From: Onchidella celtica
Taxonomy: Eukaryota; Mollusca; Gastropoda; Systellommatophora; Onchidiidae
DNA length: 64,000 nt
Direction of reading: 5' to 3'
NCBI GenBank assembly: GCA_963931925.1
Contig: OZ007582.1
Location: 24,586,224-24,650,223 of the forward strand
In this document: piece after piece, positions 1-12,147 of the stretch
Layout: every line of letters begins with the position of its first letter
Position numbering within the stretch: the stretch's first letter is position 1
Made by a program: the position numbers and the translations under genes
Notes under the pieces: generated by a model
Seen by the model: only the letters and a program-made list of their open reading frames with translations
Database searches by the model: none
Told to the model about the DNA's origin: nothing

Positions 1-1500
1 ACCTCTATACTCTCAGAGGTTCTTAAAAAGACTGCCTTTGGTCGTTGGCCTGGGCGTAATGAAGAAATAGCTTATTGAAATCAGCTGGTATTTCAGTAAC
101 GACTCTTAGGCTGCTTATTTCAGACTGTCTGTGGTTGACAGGAGCAGAAGGGCGTCTCTGGAATGCTGCTAAATGGGTGCCGTGAAATTTCCTTTTTCCG
201 TCAATGGTTTCTTCAAGAATACCGGTACACTAATATTGTCTCCAGCAAACTGAACAAATCGAGACGGGCATAAGTTTTCCGGAACGAAAGTGAAATTGTT
301 GCAATATCTGTTTATTTGGTACTGTGCGATGCTTGTGTCAATTATCATAACTATTGGAATGGATGGCCATTGCGATGTAAGAGCTGGATTATTAGTGATT
401 TAGAACGAGTTGCTTGATGCACTGTGAGGCCAAGCCCTATGTGTTTGGTATTAACCTCCGAACTTTTGACGCTGCAAAGACGATGTCTTGGGCAATGCTA
501 AGTAATCTTGTGTTGTGTAACTCACTGGTTTTCTCTAGATTTTCTGTTGGCACAAAAAATGTTATGTATTTCCAAAAGTAGATACAAGCTATTTGAAATA
601 ACTTGATGGGCGTGTGTATTATCTGTCCCATCATAAGAGTGGTGTCCTTTTTGTTTTTGTATGTCTTCCCGTACAGCTGCAGCAACATGGTTAATTTGTG
701 TCAGCAATGTTTCTTCTGCATTTGTGAAACTAGATATAAGCTCTACTTCAGTGCCATCATTTTCGACTTCTCTTGCCTTCACAGCTTTTTCTTCAAACGG
801 AGCGTTGTTAATGGGGTTTCTTGACCTCTTTTCCTTGGTTCAAACGAGAAAGAAGGCCTGCTAAGGTGTAAATATGCCCATCTTCAAACCCGATATCTAT
901 TTCTTGAACTAAATCAAGAAAGGCCCTCTCTATGTTTTCCTCATTATTTGTTCCGCTTAAACCACTTTGTTTTGTTGCTTTAGCAAAGTACTTTAAATCG
1001 TACTTTGTGTCGTAGGCTATCAGGTCAAGTCCTGCTGTTCTGCACCTTAATTAATACTTCATTCCTTTCGGCAAAAGTTTGGATTTTGTGCTCGGCATTC
1101 AGTGTCAAGACTTGGTGGAATGGTTGGTTATGCTTCGTCCTCACTGGAAGAAAATACATTTCCCCCAATCCACCTTCGGAACCTTTGTGAAGGAAGTGGA
1201 CGATGTTGATTCCGTTGGTTTTTCAAGAGATGGCTCTCTTATCTGCTCCTTTTCGAGCTTCTTTCTGTCTTTCTATGTTCGTTTTGCTACAAAATGAAGC
1301 ATAGCACTACTTCGAATGCCACATTGGCTGTTTTGCTGGCAAGTCGTGTATGTCGTGTTCAAGTCTTTCGAGGGTTTCTCCATAATGTGTACTTTTTAAC
1401 GCACTCGGTGGTGAAAAGCTGATTACACCGTCCCAATATCCTCTGTAGTTCCAGATATAAGAGTCCTGTCTCTTACTTGACAAAACAAGCATGCAGCCCA
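1..1500 (-). pseudogene. Decayed transposon-associated ORF (family unassigned), N-terminal and central part
   Basis: Read on the minus strand, this stretch gives broken pieces of a protein type I know as a recurrent, poorly described mobile-element ORF of aquatic invertebrates. In order there is a zinc-finger-like piece near 1180 (CIFFQ, where a CxxC is expected), a helix region, a segment with SIAQDIVFAASK near 460, then in another frame GLGLTVHQATRSKSL near 400, FVQFAGDN near 240 and FHGT/LAAFQR near 170. Several frameshifts and stops separate them, so it is not translatable. The reading continues past the window edge. No catalytic function is assigned. A related but distinct decayed copy lies at 8227-9741. 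Confidence 0.6.
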
Positions 1501-1826
1501 TATTGTTTTAGAAGGGTATTTTCTTTTCAGTGACAAAGTAGCTACAGGAGCTGGACCCTCTTCTTCCATTCTGCACTGGTTTCGGGCAGACGTCTTCAAT
1601 TTATAAATAATAATAATGATACATGTAATACCTGCGATTCATTGGCGACTTGCAAAAGACGGGAATTCTCTTTATACCTCTTATCAACCCCTTCTTAACT
1701 TGTCTTTCTGCCCCCCACCCCGGCTCATTTCTGTGTCCTTTCCAATGCCGATATGCGGGTTTCCATAGTTTTGCTCGTCTACAATCCCGAAAAATGTCTC
1801 CGAAATAATGAATGCGCGCTTTTTTT

Positions 1827-1868
1827 GGCGGGGGTATAGTCTGGCCTGCTACACCGGGCTCAGATGCT
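1827..1868. repeat. 42-bp exact direct repeat, copy 1
   Basis: This sequence, containing TATAGTCTGGCCTGCTACACC, recurs without mismatch at 8185-8226. A diverged inverted form (GGTGTAACAGGCCAAAGTATACC) begins near 3640. It is probably a transposon terminus. In the second copy it abuts a decayed TE gene directly. Confidence 0.7.
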
Positions 1869-3366
1869 TGTAATATTGATGATTTGTTTGACGAGTATAA
1901 ACAAGTAAATAAGTAGGTACATTGTTATTAAGTAAACAATAATAAGTCATTACGTAAAAAAAAAAAAATTTGTTGAAAGATTTTCTTACCTGGGGAAATT
2001 GGGTGATATGACTGAATTCTCCACACACAAACAACTTGGTTTACAAAGTCCACAGTTTATCGATCAGTTACTTACATTTCAAACTTGCAAATTTCTACAT
2101 CATCTTTAAAAGAAAATTTATCTACTAAAAGTGTTCCATTGTACATTTAAAAATATACAGATTTTACAGTTTTAAATCGGTTAGATTTGTGCTGAATAAA
2201 AGTAAAAAGACGAATATTGAACTACATTTTGTATTAATGCTTATTATTGGAAAAATACGCGTAGTATCGTGCACAGTTACACTTGGTGTGGTTGAGAGCT
2301 CTGGTGAAGCCTAGGTAAGGAAACGGGGATGTTTATGGCATGTCATGTACTTACTAATTAGTGGGAAGTGAGCGGTGGCAGAAAATGAATAAACTTTGTA
2401 GCGCAGACACGTCTGCGTGGCATGTTATCTCGATATGGCCCAAACTAAATCCGCTTCGGTGGACGCAGATAGCGGTCAAAAACTTGGATTCCATTAGTTT
2501 GCTTGTAACAGAACACCATATAATATTACTTCTTTATTACAACACCTTCCATTCATGCCTTTTGATGTACCCACCTTAATAACCTTTCTTGAAACGCCTA
2601 TCATTATTCTTAGGCTACGCCGGGCAGTAAGGTTTGAAATGCTGACACGTCATCCATCGTCATCTCCCCGCCTCATATAGGCTAGTAAATCTACGAAAAA
2701 TATTAATGACAACCTAGACAAAATTGCAACATAATGTCTGAATGCAGATTCGTGCAGGATTAGGTCACCTATCAAACATATCAAAAGTCCCCCGATGTCC
2801 GAGTGTCCTTTGACCAATTTTAAGCATCTTATTTCATAATTATCATAATTACTAAGGATTATATAGGAAAGTACCAAGTTAACTCGGAGAAACAGCAGTA
2901 ATGCGACAAAAGACCACGCTTTCTCATTTGTAACAAGTAAATTCCTATTACGGTGACATATGACTAATATCTATGATAGAAACCAGTGGCAAACACACAG
3001 ATAACCATAAATTTTAGTATTATATTTCATAATTAATTATTCATAATACAAAGAATTATGTAAGAAATATTTAAAGTGGTTCGGGAAAACAGCTGCAAAT
3101 GGACATACGGGTCTTGTTTACATTAGTAATATGTAAACTACTTTTTTTTAAGTGACATGTGAATGATATGTATACTCGAACACACAAACCAACGTACAAG
3201 TAACCATACATTAATGCTGGAATCCGAGGTTTACGAAGAAACGTTGCGAAACATTTTTCAATGTATGATGAGATAGCAGCGCCACATCCGCGTTGGCCGA
3301 ACATTATTACAGTGTAAGATACATCACAAACATAACTGTGCACTTGCTTGTACGCATGCACGCGCG

Positions 3367-3399
<33 letters not shown>
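3367..3399. repeat. (CA)n microsatellite
   Basis: About 16 CA units, preceded by alternating CG/CA sequence. Apparent ORFs across it on either strand are low-complexity artefacts. Confidence 0.9.
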
Positions 3400-3401
<2 letters not shown>

Positions 3402-3636
3402 GGGAGAGAAGGGGTGGGAGAGCAGGATGAAGTCTTTGGTCCATCTGGGCACAAGGGGCGATGCGATCACGGAATACTATTGTTTTATTTAGACACGACT
3501 TCATCAACCAAATCTAGGCTAGTAAATGTATGTAAAATATTCATGATAACCTGGACGAAACGGCAAAACTCACTTGCAAGTGACACGCCCACCCCTCGCC
3601 CAAGCCTGGTTCCAATAGATTTAGCTTCATTAGTAC

Positions 3637-3800
3637 CGGTGTAACAGGCCAAAGTATACCCCCCGCCCAGACTATACCCGGGGTTAAACTGGCCTAGCCC
3701 AGAATATACCCCGGGGTATATTCTGGGCTAGGCCAGTTTATACCCCGGGGTTACTTTGGGCTAGGCCAGACTATACCCCCCCCCCCCCAGTCCAGATTAT
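3637..3800. repeat. Palindromic cluster of GGCCARACTATACCCC motifs
   Basis: At least four copies of a GGCC(TAG)CCAGANTATACCCC-like motif lie here in alternating orientation. The core is a perfect 56-bp palindrome at 3685-3740, centred on CCGG at 3711-3714. It is followed by a run of C and a last motif copy. The motif recurs at 5165-5210 and at the ends of the 42-bp repeat (1827, 8185). It resembles back-to-back termini of a foldback or MITE-like element. Confidence 0.75.
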
Positions 3801-3829
3801 ATACCCCCTACTATTTTTTTAAAAAACAA

Positions 3830-5820
3830 GTCAAGACCACAGTTTATTTCAGGCTGTTCTTTATCACCGTCATCAGATATCATATTAATACATACGTGAA
3901 CACATGCTTGGCACTCATAAATCATAATACAATTAATTTAGACGAAATAATAATACATGTAACAGTTTATTTCAGTCTTAGTTTAAATTGGTGTACATAC
4001 ATACATTCTTGACTTCTGTTAATCATGATACATTTTAGAGGAAACAAACATGCATTAAAATACATTGATATACGAAAGGGTTGACTATCCATTCAAACTG
4101 GTATGATTGACTAATCATTTGGTTGTTTACGGTACAATACCAGGTGTCTTCTAGTCGGGATTAATTCAGCATTAATTTCACTCGTGTCTGTTGATATTAT
4201 TATTATTATTATTATTTTGATAATTGGTTGGCCATGAGTAAAACATGCATTGTATTTTTGTTACGATGATGCAGAGAGAAAATGCCTGAAAACAACACAC
4301 ATAGAAAACAATAATAAAAACATACAACTAACCCAACTGACCGATGGTGCAATTCCATCATCCACTTCACATAAAACTAAATAGGCACTAAATTTTTTCG
4401 CCTGATGAACTCTACCTGTCCAGATCCACCTGAAACGTTACAGACTGCTAACCAGTAATATACAATAATAACAATAAGAACACGAAATCATCTTATTTAC
4501 TCTTGAAAATAGAGAAAATTAAATATCAATATGTATCAGCATCATCATCATCATCTTGGAATGATACAAAGATATAAGAGGGAGTGTAAAAACGGCAGTG
4601 TCGGACTACAATTCATTCTAGAATCTATCTCAACACTGGAGCAGGCATTTGAAAGATTGAACTTACGTGTTATAGTGAATAAGGGTTTGTCACTCGCGAG
4701 TGAAATAAAATTAAAAAAAAAAAAGACCTTGTCCGTCTTTACCTTCCTAAGCTTGACACGTCCCTTGCCAGAAGATTTAACAACTGTGTATTCGCACACA
4801 AAAATACGCCAAAAATAACTTTATTTTTATGAGTGTGTTAATTATTTTATCCATTGCGACAAAGTGTATGTCAGTGCCAAACAAACAATACAGTATAAAT
4901 TTTACTCATGGGCAACCAACTACAAAAACAACTACGACATGCCAACGAACCTGAGTGAAATGAGGGTTAAAGTTGAATTATATCAGTTTGAATGCATATT
5001 GGCCCCATAGCATATCAATACATAATAATGCACGTTTTTTGCTCTGAATTGTATTATGATTTACGGAAGTCAAGAATGTATGTAGGCCTATGTATGTATT
5101 ACTGTGGTGCCCGTTGACAGTGATAAAAAAAATGAATTAAACTATGATTGAAATAAACTGTGTTGTGTAGGCCAAACTATATTCCACCAGTCCAGATCAT
5201 ACTCCCATATTCAGGCAAAATATTCAAGGATACAACATTAAGTTTTTTAAATTTTATTTCACCCACAAGTGACATACCTTTATTCACTATAACACATAAC
5301 TGCAATCCTTCAAATGCCCTGCAAACTAATCCAGTGCCTTAAACCATCAGCTACATGAAATGTATACCTTTCTACAAATAAGCTATCAAAGAATTTACTA
5401 ACAAGAAATATTAACGCAACATGATCCATCGAATTTTTGCCGTAACATACTGTAATTACTTTCTACAATCATAACAATGCACAGTTGTCTCAGTGGATTT
5501 AATATGTCAGTTTTCACGACTATCAAAGCTCCTCTACTAAAGCCTTCTGTCCAGTTCTGCTTGAATACTTGAAAAGATTTAACACATTTTTTACATACAT
5601 GTAGTTGGTACACACACTTTGCTGCTTATAGATTCTGGAATGATGTGTAGGTCATTTTTACATTCCCTCTTATCTTTATAATATTCCAAGATGATGATGA
5701 TGATTCTGATATTGATTATATTCTATTTATTTTCAAGAGCAAATAAGATGATTTCGTGTTCTTATTTTTATTACTGTATATTACTGGTTATTATGCGTTA
5801 TTGTATGTGTCCCCTCCAGA
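3830..5820. repeat. Interleaved inverted repeats (order A-B-A'-B')
   Basis: Segment A (about 3840-4270) is the diverged reverse complement of A' (about 4870-5160); both carry the acagtttatttca and catgagtaaaa blocks. Segment B (about 4391-4720) is the reverse complement of B' (about 5231-5810), including the aagatgatgatgatg block. The pairs overlap rather than nest, so this is not one simple hairpin; two opposed copies of one repeat unit, later rearranged, would explain it. No protein gene is visible. A piece of A (about 4120-4165) recurs inverted at 16078-16125. Confidence 0.65.
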
Positions 5821-6885
5821 TGTCAGGAGTAGGATTTGGTGGATATAGTAGATGTGAACACAGTTCGTTGACTCACACCCGAAACATTCATACCTCAATA
5901 ACTAAGAAACACAGGATTACTGATGTTCAGGCCTGACGGGCCATATAATCATAATACAACATTCGACTGCATAATTTACGGTAATCACAATCATAGATAT
6001 TACATAAAAGTCATCGACTACAGAAATTCCAGCAAGTCTATCTAAAATAGGGTATGGAAAGAAAGTATTGTCCTATGCACTCTTTAAGTGCGCCTATCCA
6101 GGACTACGGTTCCTAAAGGACACCGGTGTAAACAAATTCAATTTGGTCGGTCTCGCTTTCATACAATCAGTAATAGCACCTAATCAGAAATGGACTGACT
6201 CATAAACCGTAGCAGCACTCAGGAATAATTTTCACAGGAATACATTTTACAAAATATCTATGCTGCTCCACACTAAGAAGTATACAGCTGGGAAATGAAC
6301 ATACATGTAGTTCAATCTCAAACATAATCTAACAGCTCATTACACATCTAGTAAAAGTATAATCAATGTCCTTCTCTTCGTCACAATGGGGTGACGGAAA
6401 AACTGTCACAGTTCCTGAACACATACGAGGGATCTCATCATTTCCTCGCTCGCTATGGTTTTGCGAGCGAGAGAGTCCAATGTAAGCGGTGTGCACACTT
6501 AAGCCTGGTGCACAGAGGCTTCGTCACTGTCCAGGTCTCTCACAGTGCGAATCTTTCTGTCTGTCATCTCCACTCAGGTAGGAGGCCCCCGTGACTCGTC
6601 CTTTCGCCAAATGCTCGAAATATGAATCCACTGATCTTAGTACGTGTGTTAGCTTTTATACCCCCCCGGTGGTTACTAAGGGTCTCCCTCCCGATTGGAC
6701 GATCAAGGACCTAGCCACGACAAACACAAGATTGTCTTTCAGTTAACCCTAACTGCTTTCTCAAAAGGATATGTACACAACTCAAAAACCTACGCTCGAA
6801 CTTCTACAATCCTACTATGTAAACAAGAACATCTCACACGCACACCAAAATCAAAGGGTTAACTTAATGTTTACAAACTTCACTC

Positions 6886-8051
6886 TGTCACGAGTGGAGT
6901 GAGCGATAGTTAATAATTACGGGGGGAAAGGAGGAGAGTAAAATTAACGCACGTAGACAAGTAAGTTAAAGCGTGCATGTTGTGAGTGGTGGGGGGTCTG
7001 AATGAGGCGAAAGCGCTGTATTACTATCGCTGCAAGTTAGAAGGTCCTACTGAACGGACGCTAGTAAGAGCCCAGCGGGCGAACATAAGGGGAGCAGTCG
7101 GAAGACGGATGAGAGTGTTTTTTCCAGTGATGACTGGTAGGTAGAACGTTGATTGATAATTATGATTGATGTATTATATTATATTCGTCTATTACCATGA
7201 TGTAAATAAGTATATGTGAGGAATGTGGAAGTCCTTGATATTGGATATAGCAATGTGCGCCATGAGCGATAGATGAAAGTGAGTTCATGGATTTGTAGCA
7301 CGAGTGAGTATTGTGTACTCCGATGGAGGTGTGTTACCGTAAGATGTTTGGTGGGTGAAAGGTGAACTATTGTGTGTACGCTTCATGGGTTGTAAGGAGA
7401 GGTGGAGTGAATAGAAATGGTAGGGTATTATACCAATGTAATGTTATTCTTGTAGGTGTCGGGGACGGGCCAAAGAGCCACCTCGGTGAGCACGGGGGAT
7501 AGGCCAGCATAGGGCCGAAGGCCACACATAGGCCGAGAGTGAGCTGTCGGTGCAGGACAGTAGAGGCACATAAAGTCGTGGCAGTCAGGCCACGGACAGG
7601 GACGTAGATATGAGCGTGAATGTGATAATGTACTATTGCCATGTTGATGGGCTATTGAAATGATAATGTGCTATTGCCATGTTGAGGGGCTATTGAAATG
7701 ATAATGTGCTATTGCCCTGCTGAGGTGCTAGTGGACTGCTAAGGTGTATGACAATAGGAAGGTGATATTGAGAGACTGCGGTGCCAGTGAATTATTAATG
7801 TGCTATTAAGACCCTGAGGGGAGAGGCTGAGGCCGAAGTGCCTTTAGGAAGTAACTACCGGGTTGTGGATCCGAGGAAGAGTGCATGTGAGAATAAGGCC
7901 GTTGTACGGCAGTTAATTTCAATAATATAATGTATGTAATTGCGCTATTATCTGTATAATTATGTTTAATAAATGTGTGAGTCTGATGGGTTGTTCTGTT
8001 AAGTGTTAAACTTGTTTGTTCGTGATTGTTGTCCTGTCATAACTTATTACA
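6886..8051 (+). mobile_element. Solo LTR nested in family 1 LTR
   Basis: A 1,166-bp insert is present relative to copy B, starting TGTCACGAG and ending TTATTACA. It is flanked by ACTC and TCTC, consistent with a 4-bp target duplication carrying one mismatch; removing insert and one repeat restores the copy B sequence. AATAAA near 7968 sits about 80 bp from the 3' end, as expected for an LTR poly(A) signal. Its first nine bases match those of family 1, so it may be a related retroelement family. Confidence 0.78.
7616..7730 (+). repeat. Tandem repeat, period about 41 bp, inside solo LTR
   Basis: Nearly three copies of a unit reading gataatgtgctattgccatg ttgaggggctattgaaat follow one another. 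It lies in the 3' half of the nested LTR and is probably part of its normal structure. Confidence 0.7.
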
Positions 8052-8184
8052 TCTCCCACATCCCTCATCACGAAATCCGTGGCTCGATTAATAGCTGAAC
8101 GCGTTTCATATTCTCCCAAAATAAACCAACTCATGACTAACAGAAAAAAGGAGCTCATGCGGCTCGTGACACCGGATATAGGCT

Positions 8185-8226
8185 GGCGGGGGTATAGTCT
8201 GGCCTGCTACACCGGGCTCAGATGCT
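8185..8226. repeat. 42-bp exact direct repeat, copy 2
   Basis: Identical to 1827-1868. On its right it joins the decayed TE gene at 8227; on its left lies the remnant that received the family 1 LTR. Confidence 0.7.
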
Positions 8227-9741
8227 ATGATAAATTTTGTTCTTCAGAAGGTGAAGAATGTTGCAACTGGAAAGACTGGCCTGGCTTTGCTCGGCTCGGC
8301 AACGAAAAGGAGGGTGGAATTGATGCAGGTTAAATCATTGGGATCAATGCAGAAGATACCCCCGCATGTTCCCCTTCAGTGTGGGTGGCCTGCATGAATC
8401 CGGACCAGTATGGCCTTGACTTCTTGAGAGCCATGTAGTCGCAATGGCAGATGTTGGGTCGTCTTGTGTAGGAAGAGCTTTGCACTAGGTGGAACGTCTT
8501 TTCGTTCCTCTGGCTTGCAGAATCTAATGTTAATACTACCAATGGCAGCAACTTCCTTAGCAGGTAGATCCTGCTTCCTTGCAATTATGTGCCATTGAAG
8601 GTCTTACAGCCATCAGTCGTTAGAATTGTCTGCTACAAATTGCACAAAGGTTTCTTGGCGTGATTGTGGTACCTCAGGCCCTAGTGCACAGTGGTCTTCT
8701 GTATGGGATGATGAAAACTTAATTTATTCAGGGTGTCAATTAGGAATCGAGAGCCGATATGATGGTGCTTCTGGATGCCCAGCCCCAACTGTAGTGGATA
8801 CAGGCTGAAGTGCTCTTGGAGGCGTGGCTTTCAGTATCCACCAACAATTCCCTGAGGAATAATGATAGAGACTGGCACAAATGCAGCGTTTTTCTGTGGG
8901 CTTGAAATTGGACAAGATGACGGATAGTCAGGTTTGTCTGAGAGCAGAACTTTAATGTCTGCTTTAAGGAGCTGTGCTGCAGTTTTTTTCCACTGAGTTT
9001 CTCTGTGCCTAAGTCTATTTTTACTTGCTGGACGTGAAATTCATACAGAATTGAGGTCGCTTGACTTTCTTAGGGTAACAACAACACTCTTCCCGTCAAT
9101 CCCTGAAATAAAGACTTGATTACCACAATGTTTTGTCAATCTTCTTTTCACGTTTTCACTGAATGTGGCTCAGTGATGTATTCTGCAATCACCCAAACCA
9201 GATCGGCAATGGTCTGTTGCTCTTCATCATTTTATTGACATAATCCTTGTGTGAAAGCAGATGCTTTTGCGTCATCCTGCGATCTCTCTGCTTTCGCTTT
9301 CTCCGTTAATGGCTCATCCACAACCACCAAATGAATGTTTTTTTCCGGTGCCGAAGTTTACGCTACACTGCTGATGTTATAACGCGTCTTGAGCTTGTGG
9401 GCCTCTTGTGAATTCTAGACGCGCACGCACTGACCTCGACCAGGTATCACTTCCCTCTGTGCATAGTTTCAGTTTACCATCAAAATACTAGTTTTCAATT
9501 CTGACAGGAAAGATTTTAAAAGAACTGCGGCGGCATCCTTTTGTTTCAGCTGGGTTGCCACACAGTAGACAGTCCTTTCTAAAGTCAAATAAAGACTCTG
9601 GGCGCACATGCGAGATACTGATGCTCCACCTCCAACCTCGATCATTTCCTCTGACAGCAAACCCTGTGGCTCTTCGGTGTGTATATTTTCGGCCACAAGT
9701 AATGTGAACTTTCTGGCTTGCTGTAATTCTAATTTGGTCAT
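8227..9741 (-). pseudogene. Decayed transposon-associated ORF, relative of the 1-1500 gene
   Basis: Minus-strand frames give, from high to low coordinate, a 90-residue open piece starting MTKLELQQARKF at 9741, a region around 9300-9100 with several stops, FVQFVADNSND near 8640, then WSGFMQATHTEGEHAGVSSA near 8390 and DLTCINSTLLFVAE near 8310. The order (QFVADN, then a short DL..I.STL..V block) matches the mobile-element family of the first pseudogene, but from a different subfamily. Frameshifts and stops make it dead. It ends abruptly at the 42-bp repeat. Catalytic role is not known to me. Confidence 0.55.
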
Positions 9742-9766
9742 CGCGCTTTTGGCTAGTTCTTTTGAT

Positions 9767-9848
9767 GCCTACATTATAATTTATATCAGTATCATGGAGA
9801 CTTGTTTAATTTCGATCATGTATTTTATTGACCACAGAAGCGGATGTC
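9767..9848. repeat. 82-bp dispersed repeat, copy 1
   Basis: The block from cctacattataatttat to cacagaagcggatgt recurs at 18126-18207 in the same orientation with one mismatch seen by eye. No coding potential is evident. Confidence 0.8.
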
Positions 9849-10158
9849 ATCAATTTTCCTTTGCACCAATATTATTAGTAATGGCGACATCCTCATCGAC
9901 AGCGAGCTCGCCACAAATGGCACAAGAGTTCCTGATAATTTAACCAAACGTGATGCAAATATCAAATGCATTACCATTAACTATTTCGGTTTGAGTTAAA
10001 AAAGAAATATCGGTACCGCAGAACCTAACCAGTGTATATGAGCAACGAAGTTAAAACTCCTTTGCTTCCATTTCAATGAGGACACGGTTGTTCCATACTT
10101 TTACGTTTCTGCTGAGGAAACTGCTTGGAGTGTAATTTGATAAAAAGATGCATCTAGG

Positions 10159-11379
10159 TGTGAGAGGATGAACGACTTTCTATTTTTAATGTGCTTTCAT
10201 GGTAACTCTAGTGCGTGAGTGAGGGACGGCCACTCATAGTAGTTTATGGACACTTGGCCGAGTACCATTAATTGGATTATTTCCCTTGTGATACTAGCGC
10301 GGGACCCGTTATTCACATCACGGTGAAAAGCGTGCATTTTGATTGATCAGTTGGAAATGTTGACCACCGGACTTCCAACTCTTATATCATGGCTTTAAGT
10401 TTCTTACAACTCGCTCCTTCGTTGTTATCCACCGACAGAAAGACGGGAACCCGAATTCATTGTTGAGAGTAGGCAATACCCTATCGGTACAAAATAGGTA
10501 CTCATGATAACGTTTGTTATCAATGGAGATACGTCGTATTAATGGACGAAAGTATCCCGCACAAATTTGTCCAATGTTGTTAGTCCTGACACTTTGAAAA
10601 TTTATATTAAAACTATTACCGGGTTTCTGGTATAAGTAGTCAGTTAGAATTTTAGCAGCAAGTTTCTACTTTATAATGGTACTAATTTCGTTGTACTTTG
10701 ATGCACATGTCCTATTGAAATAATTAATAAGAGGATCTCGGATTTAAAGTAAACCACGAGTTAGACGCATGTTATCCCCGATAAATCCAACCTGGGTCAA
10801 GTTTATTCAATTATTGCTGGAGGGGACGTTAGAGTAATTTCTGCAGTTTACTGGGATACCTAATTGACTTTTGTGTGCACCCTTTTAACCGTACTGTAAA
10901 TTCGATTGTGTTAGGACCCTAACCGGTTATGTTGTTCGGCTGGACTCAATGTCCGAGCCTTTCACTTGTCCAACACTGGACTACGTAATAGCCCTCTCGG
11001 ACGTCCGCACTGGCTCATAAAGATGATGCCAGTTCGAGTGGTCAGTAGACTCCATCAAAGACGCCGCACCAATAGGAAGCACAAGTGGACCTTGCAGTAC
11101 AATAGACCGGCGGCGGCCTGCCGTGGCGCGCCTCGCCCAAAACATGGCCTAGTCCAGTTGCGCCAGTAGCAGAGAGACTTTGGCTTATGGCTGGTTGGGC
11201 TTTTTTTCTTGGTAGGGTTTTCCTATGCCTTTTTTGTTTGGTAGTGATACCTTTGTTAGTCTTTTTGAATAAATAAGATTGCCAGCAGAACCCTGTGTTT
11301 GTTAATCTTGTGAATCCTTAAGGGAGTTACTATTGAACCCACGCAGTAACCACATTAGCCACTCGTAGTTCATCCAACA
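10159..11379 (+). mobile_element. Solo LTR, family 3 copy 1
   Basis: The 1,221-bp sequence starts TGTGAGAGGATGAACG and ends CATCCAACA. It is flanked on both sides by TAGG, a perfect 4-bp duplication (10155-10158 and 11380-11383). AATAAA near 11268 lies about 110 bp before the end, supporting + orientation. An inverted copy (36749-41188) and a diverged copy (32043-35389) are in the same window. No internal coding region remains. Confidence 0.88.
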
Positions 11380-11383
11380 TAGG

Positions 11384-12147
11384 GCTAAGTTCTACTGCAG
11401 AACGGTGTATGGGGGGTTAGACGGCATTTTTTAAAATGTTGGTAGCTCTAGACTCTATGTATTTATTGTTTTCAAGGACTGTAGGTAACAATGGGTTCTA
11501 TTAAAACTCAACCATTTTGAAAAAGGAAAACATTTTTGGCAAGAATTATCCACTCTTTGAAAATGAAGCACGAAATAATTTTATAAGATTCAACACAAGA
11601 TAGAGCACAAATTGCTCACTCTCTGAAGTGAGGAAAACGACTGACCGAACTTTGATATTATTTTTTCTGCGGCTAGATATTATATTATAGCCTATATATT
11701 ATAGCCTACCCTGTAGAAATGGGGGGAGGAGGTAGGTGGGAAGTGTAGTTGCAATCGGAGATAATAAAGTAGCGGTACATAGCGGTAATTCGATGCCGGA
11801 GGTCCCCGCCGATGAATAGGCTTTTGTTGTTACTAACGCACGATCACAGCATCCTGACAAGATAAGATCGTAAATTTTCTAATTAGGGGTTATCCTCGGG
11901 GTCACACAGTTCTTCGGCGACAAAATCCAACTAGAAGACGAAAGTATGGAAAGCCAGTTGGGCATAGCAGAACATTATGAAAATTTCATATTTTCAATAA
12001 TTTATTTTTGAAGGTGTTAGGACACTCTGATGAAGGGGGACTTTTAATATGTTATTCAAGAACATTTTCTGAATCCAACTGTGCTAAAAGCAATTATGTT
12101 GCAATTATTATATCTAGATCAAATTTAATGATTATCTTGCCTAGACT
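11384..12147. other. No gene seen
   Basis: AT-rich spacer between the solo LTR and the P-like element. It contains a short TATATTATAGCC direct repeat near 11683-11708. I find no credible ORF or RNA gene. Confidence 0.5.

Larger units (their letters stand above)
1501..3636. other. No gene seen; AT-rich repeat-bearing spacer
   Basis: I see no convincing coding region. The stretch holds a 42-bp exact repeat (1827-1868), a segment near 2680-2735 that recurs imperfectly near 3515-3570 in the same orientation (both begin AGGCTAGTAAAT), and a CA microsatellite. Open frames here are short, and the longest run through the CA repeat. Confidence 0.5.
5821..8171 (-). mobile_element. Solo LTR, family 1 copy A (split by a second solo LTR)
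   Basis: The sequence starts TGTCAG and ends GTGACA. It is the inverted copy of the solo LTR at 21944-23128. Flanks CCAGA and CCGGA are a 5-bp duplication with one mismatch. Without the nested insert it is about 1,181 bp, against 1,185 for copy B. Orientation is inferred from the TATAAAAG box seen in copy B. No internal retroelement genes remain, as expected after LTR-LTR recombination. Copy A is itself interrupted at 6886-8051. Confidence 0.8.

Noticed and set aside
3071-3454. 127-codon minus ORF
   Set aside because: Its core is a VCVCVC run from the CA microsatellite.
6391-6594. 67-codon ORF repeated at 22351-22584
   Set aside because: It recurs only because both positions lie in copies of the same solo LTR; the frames differ in start and no family resemblance is seen.
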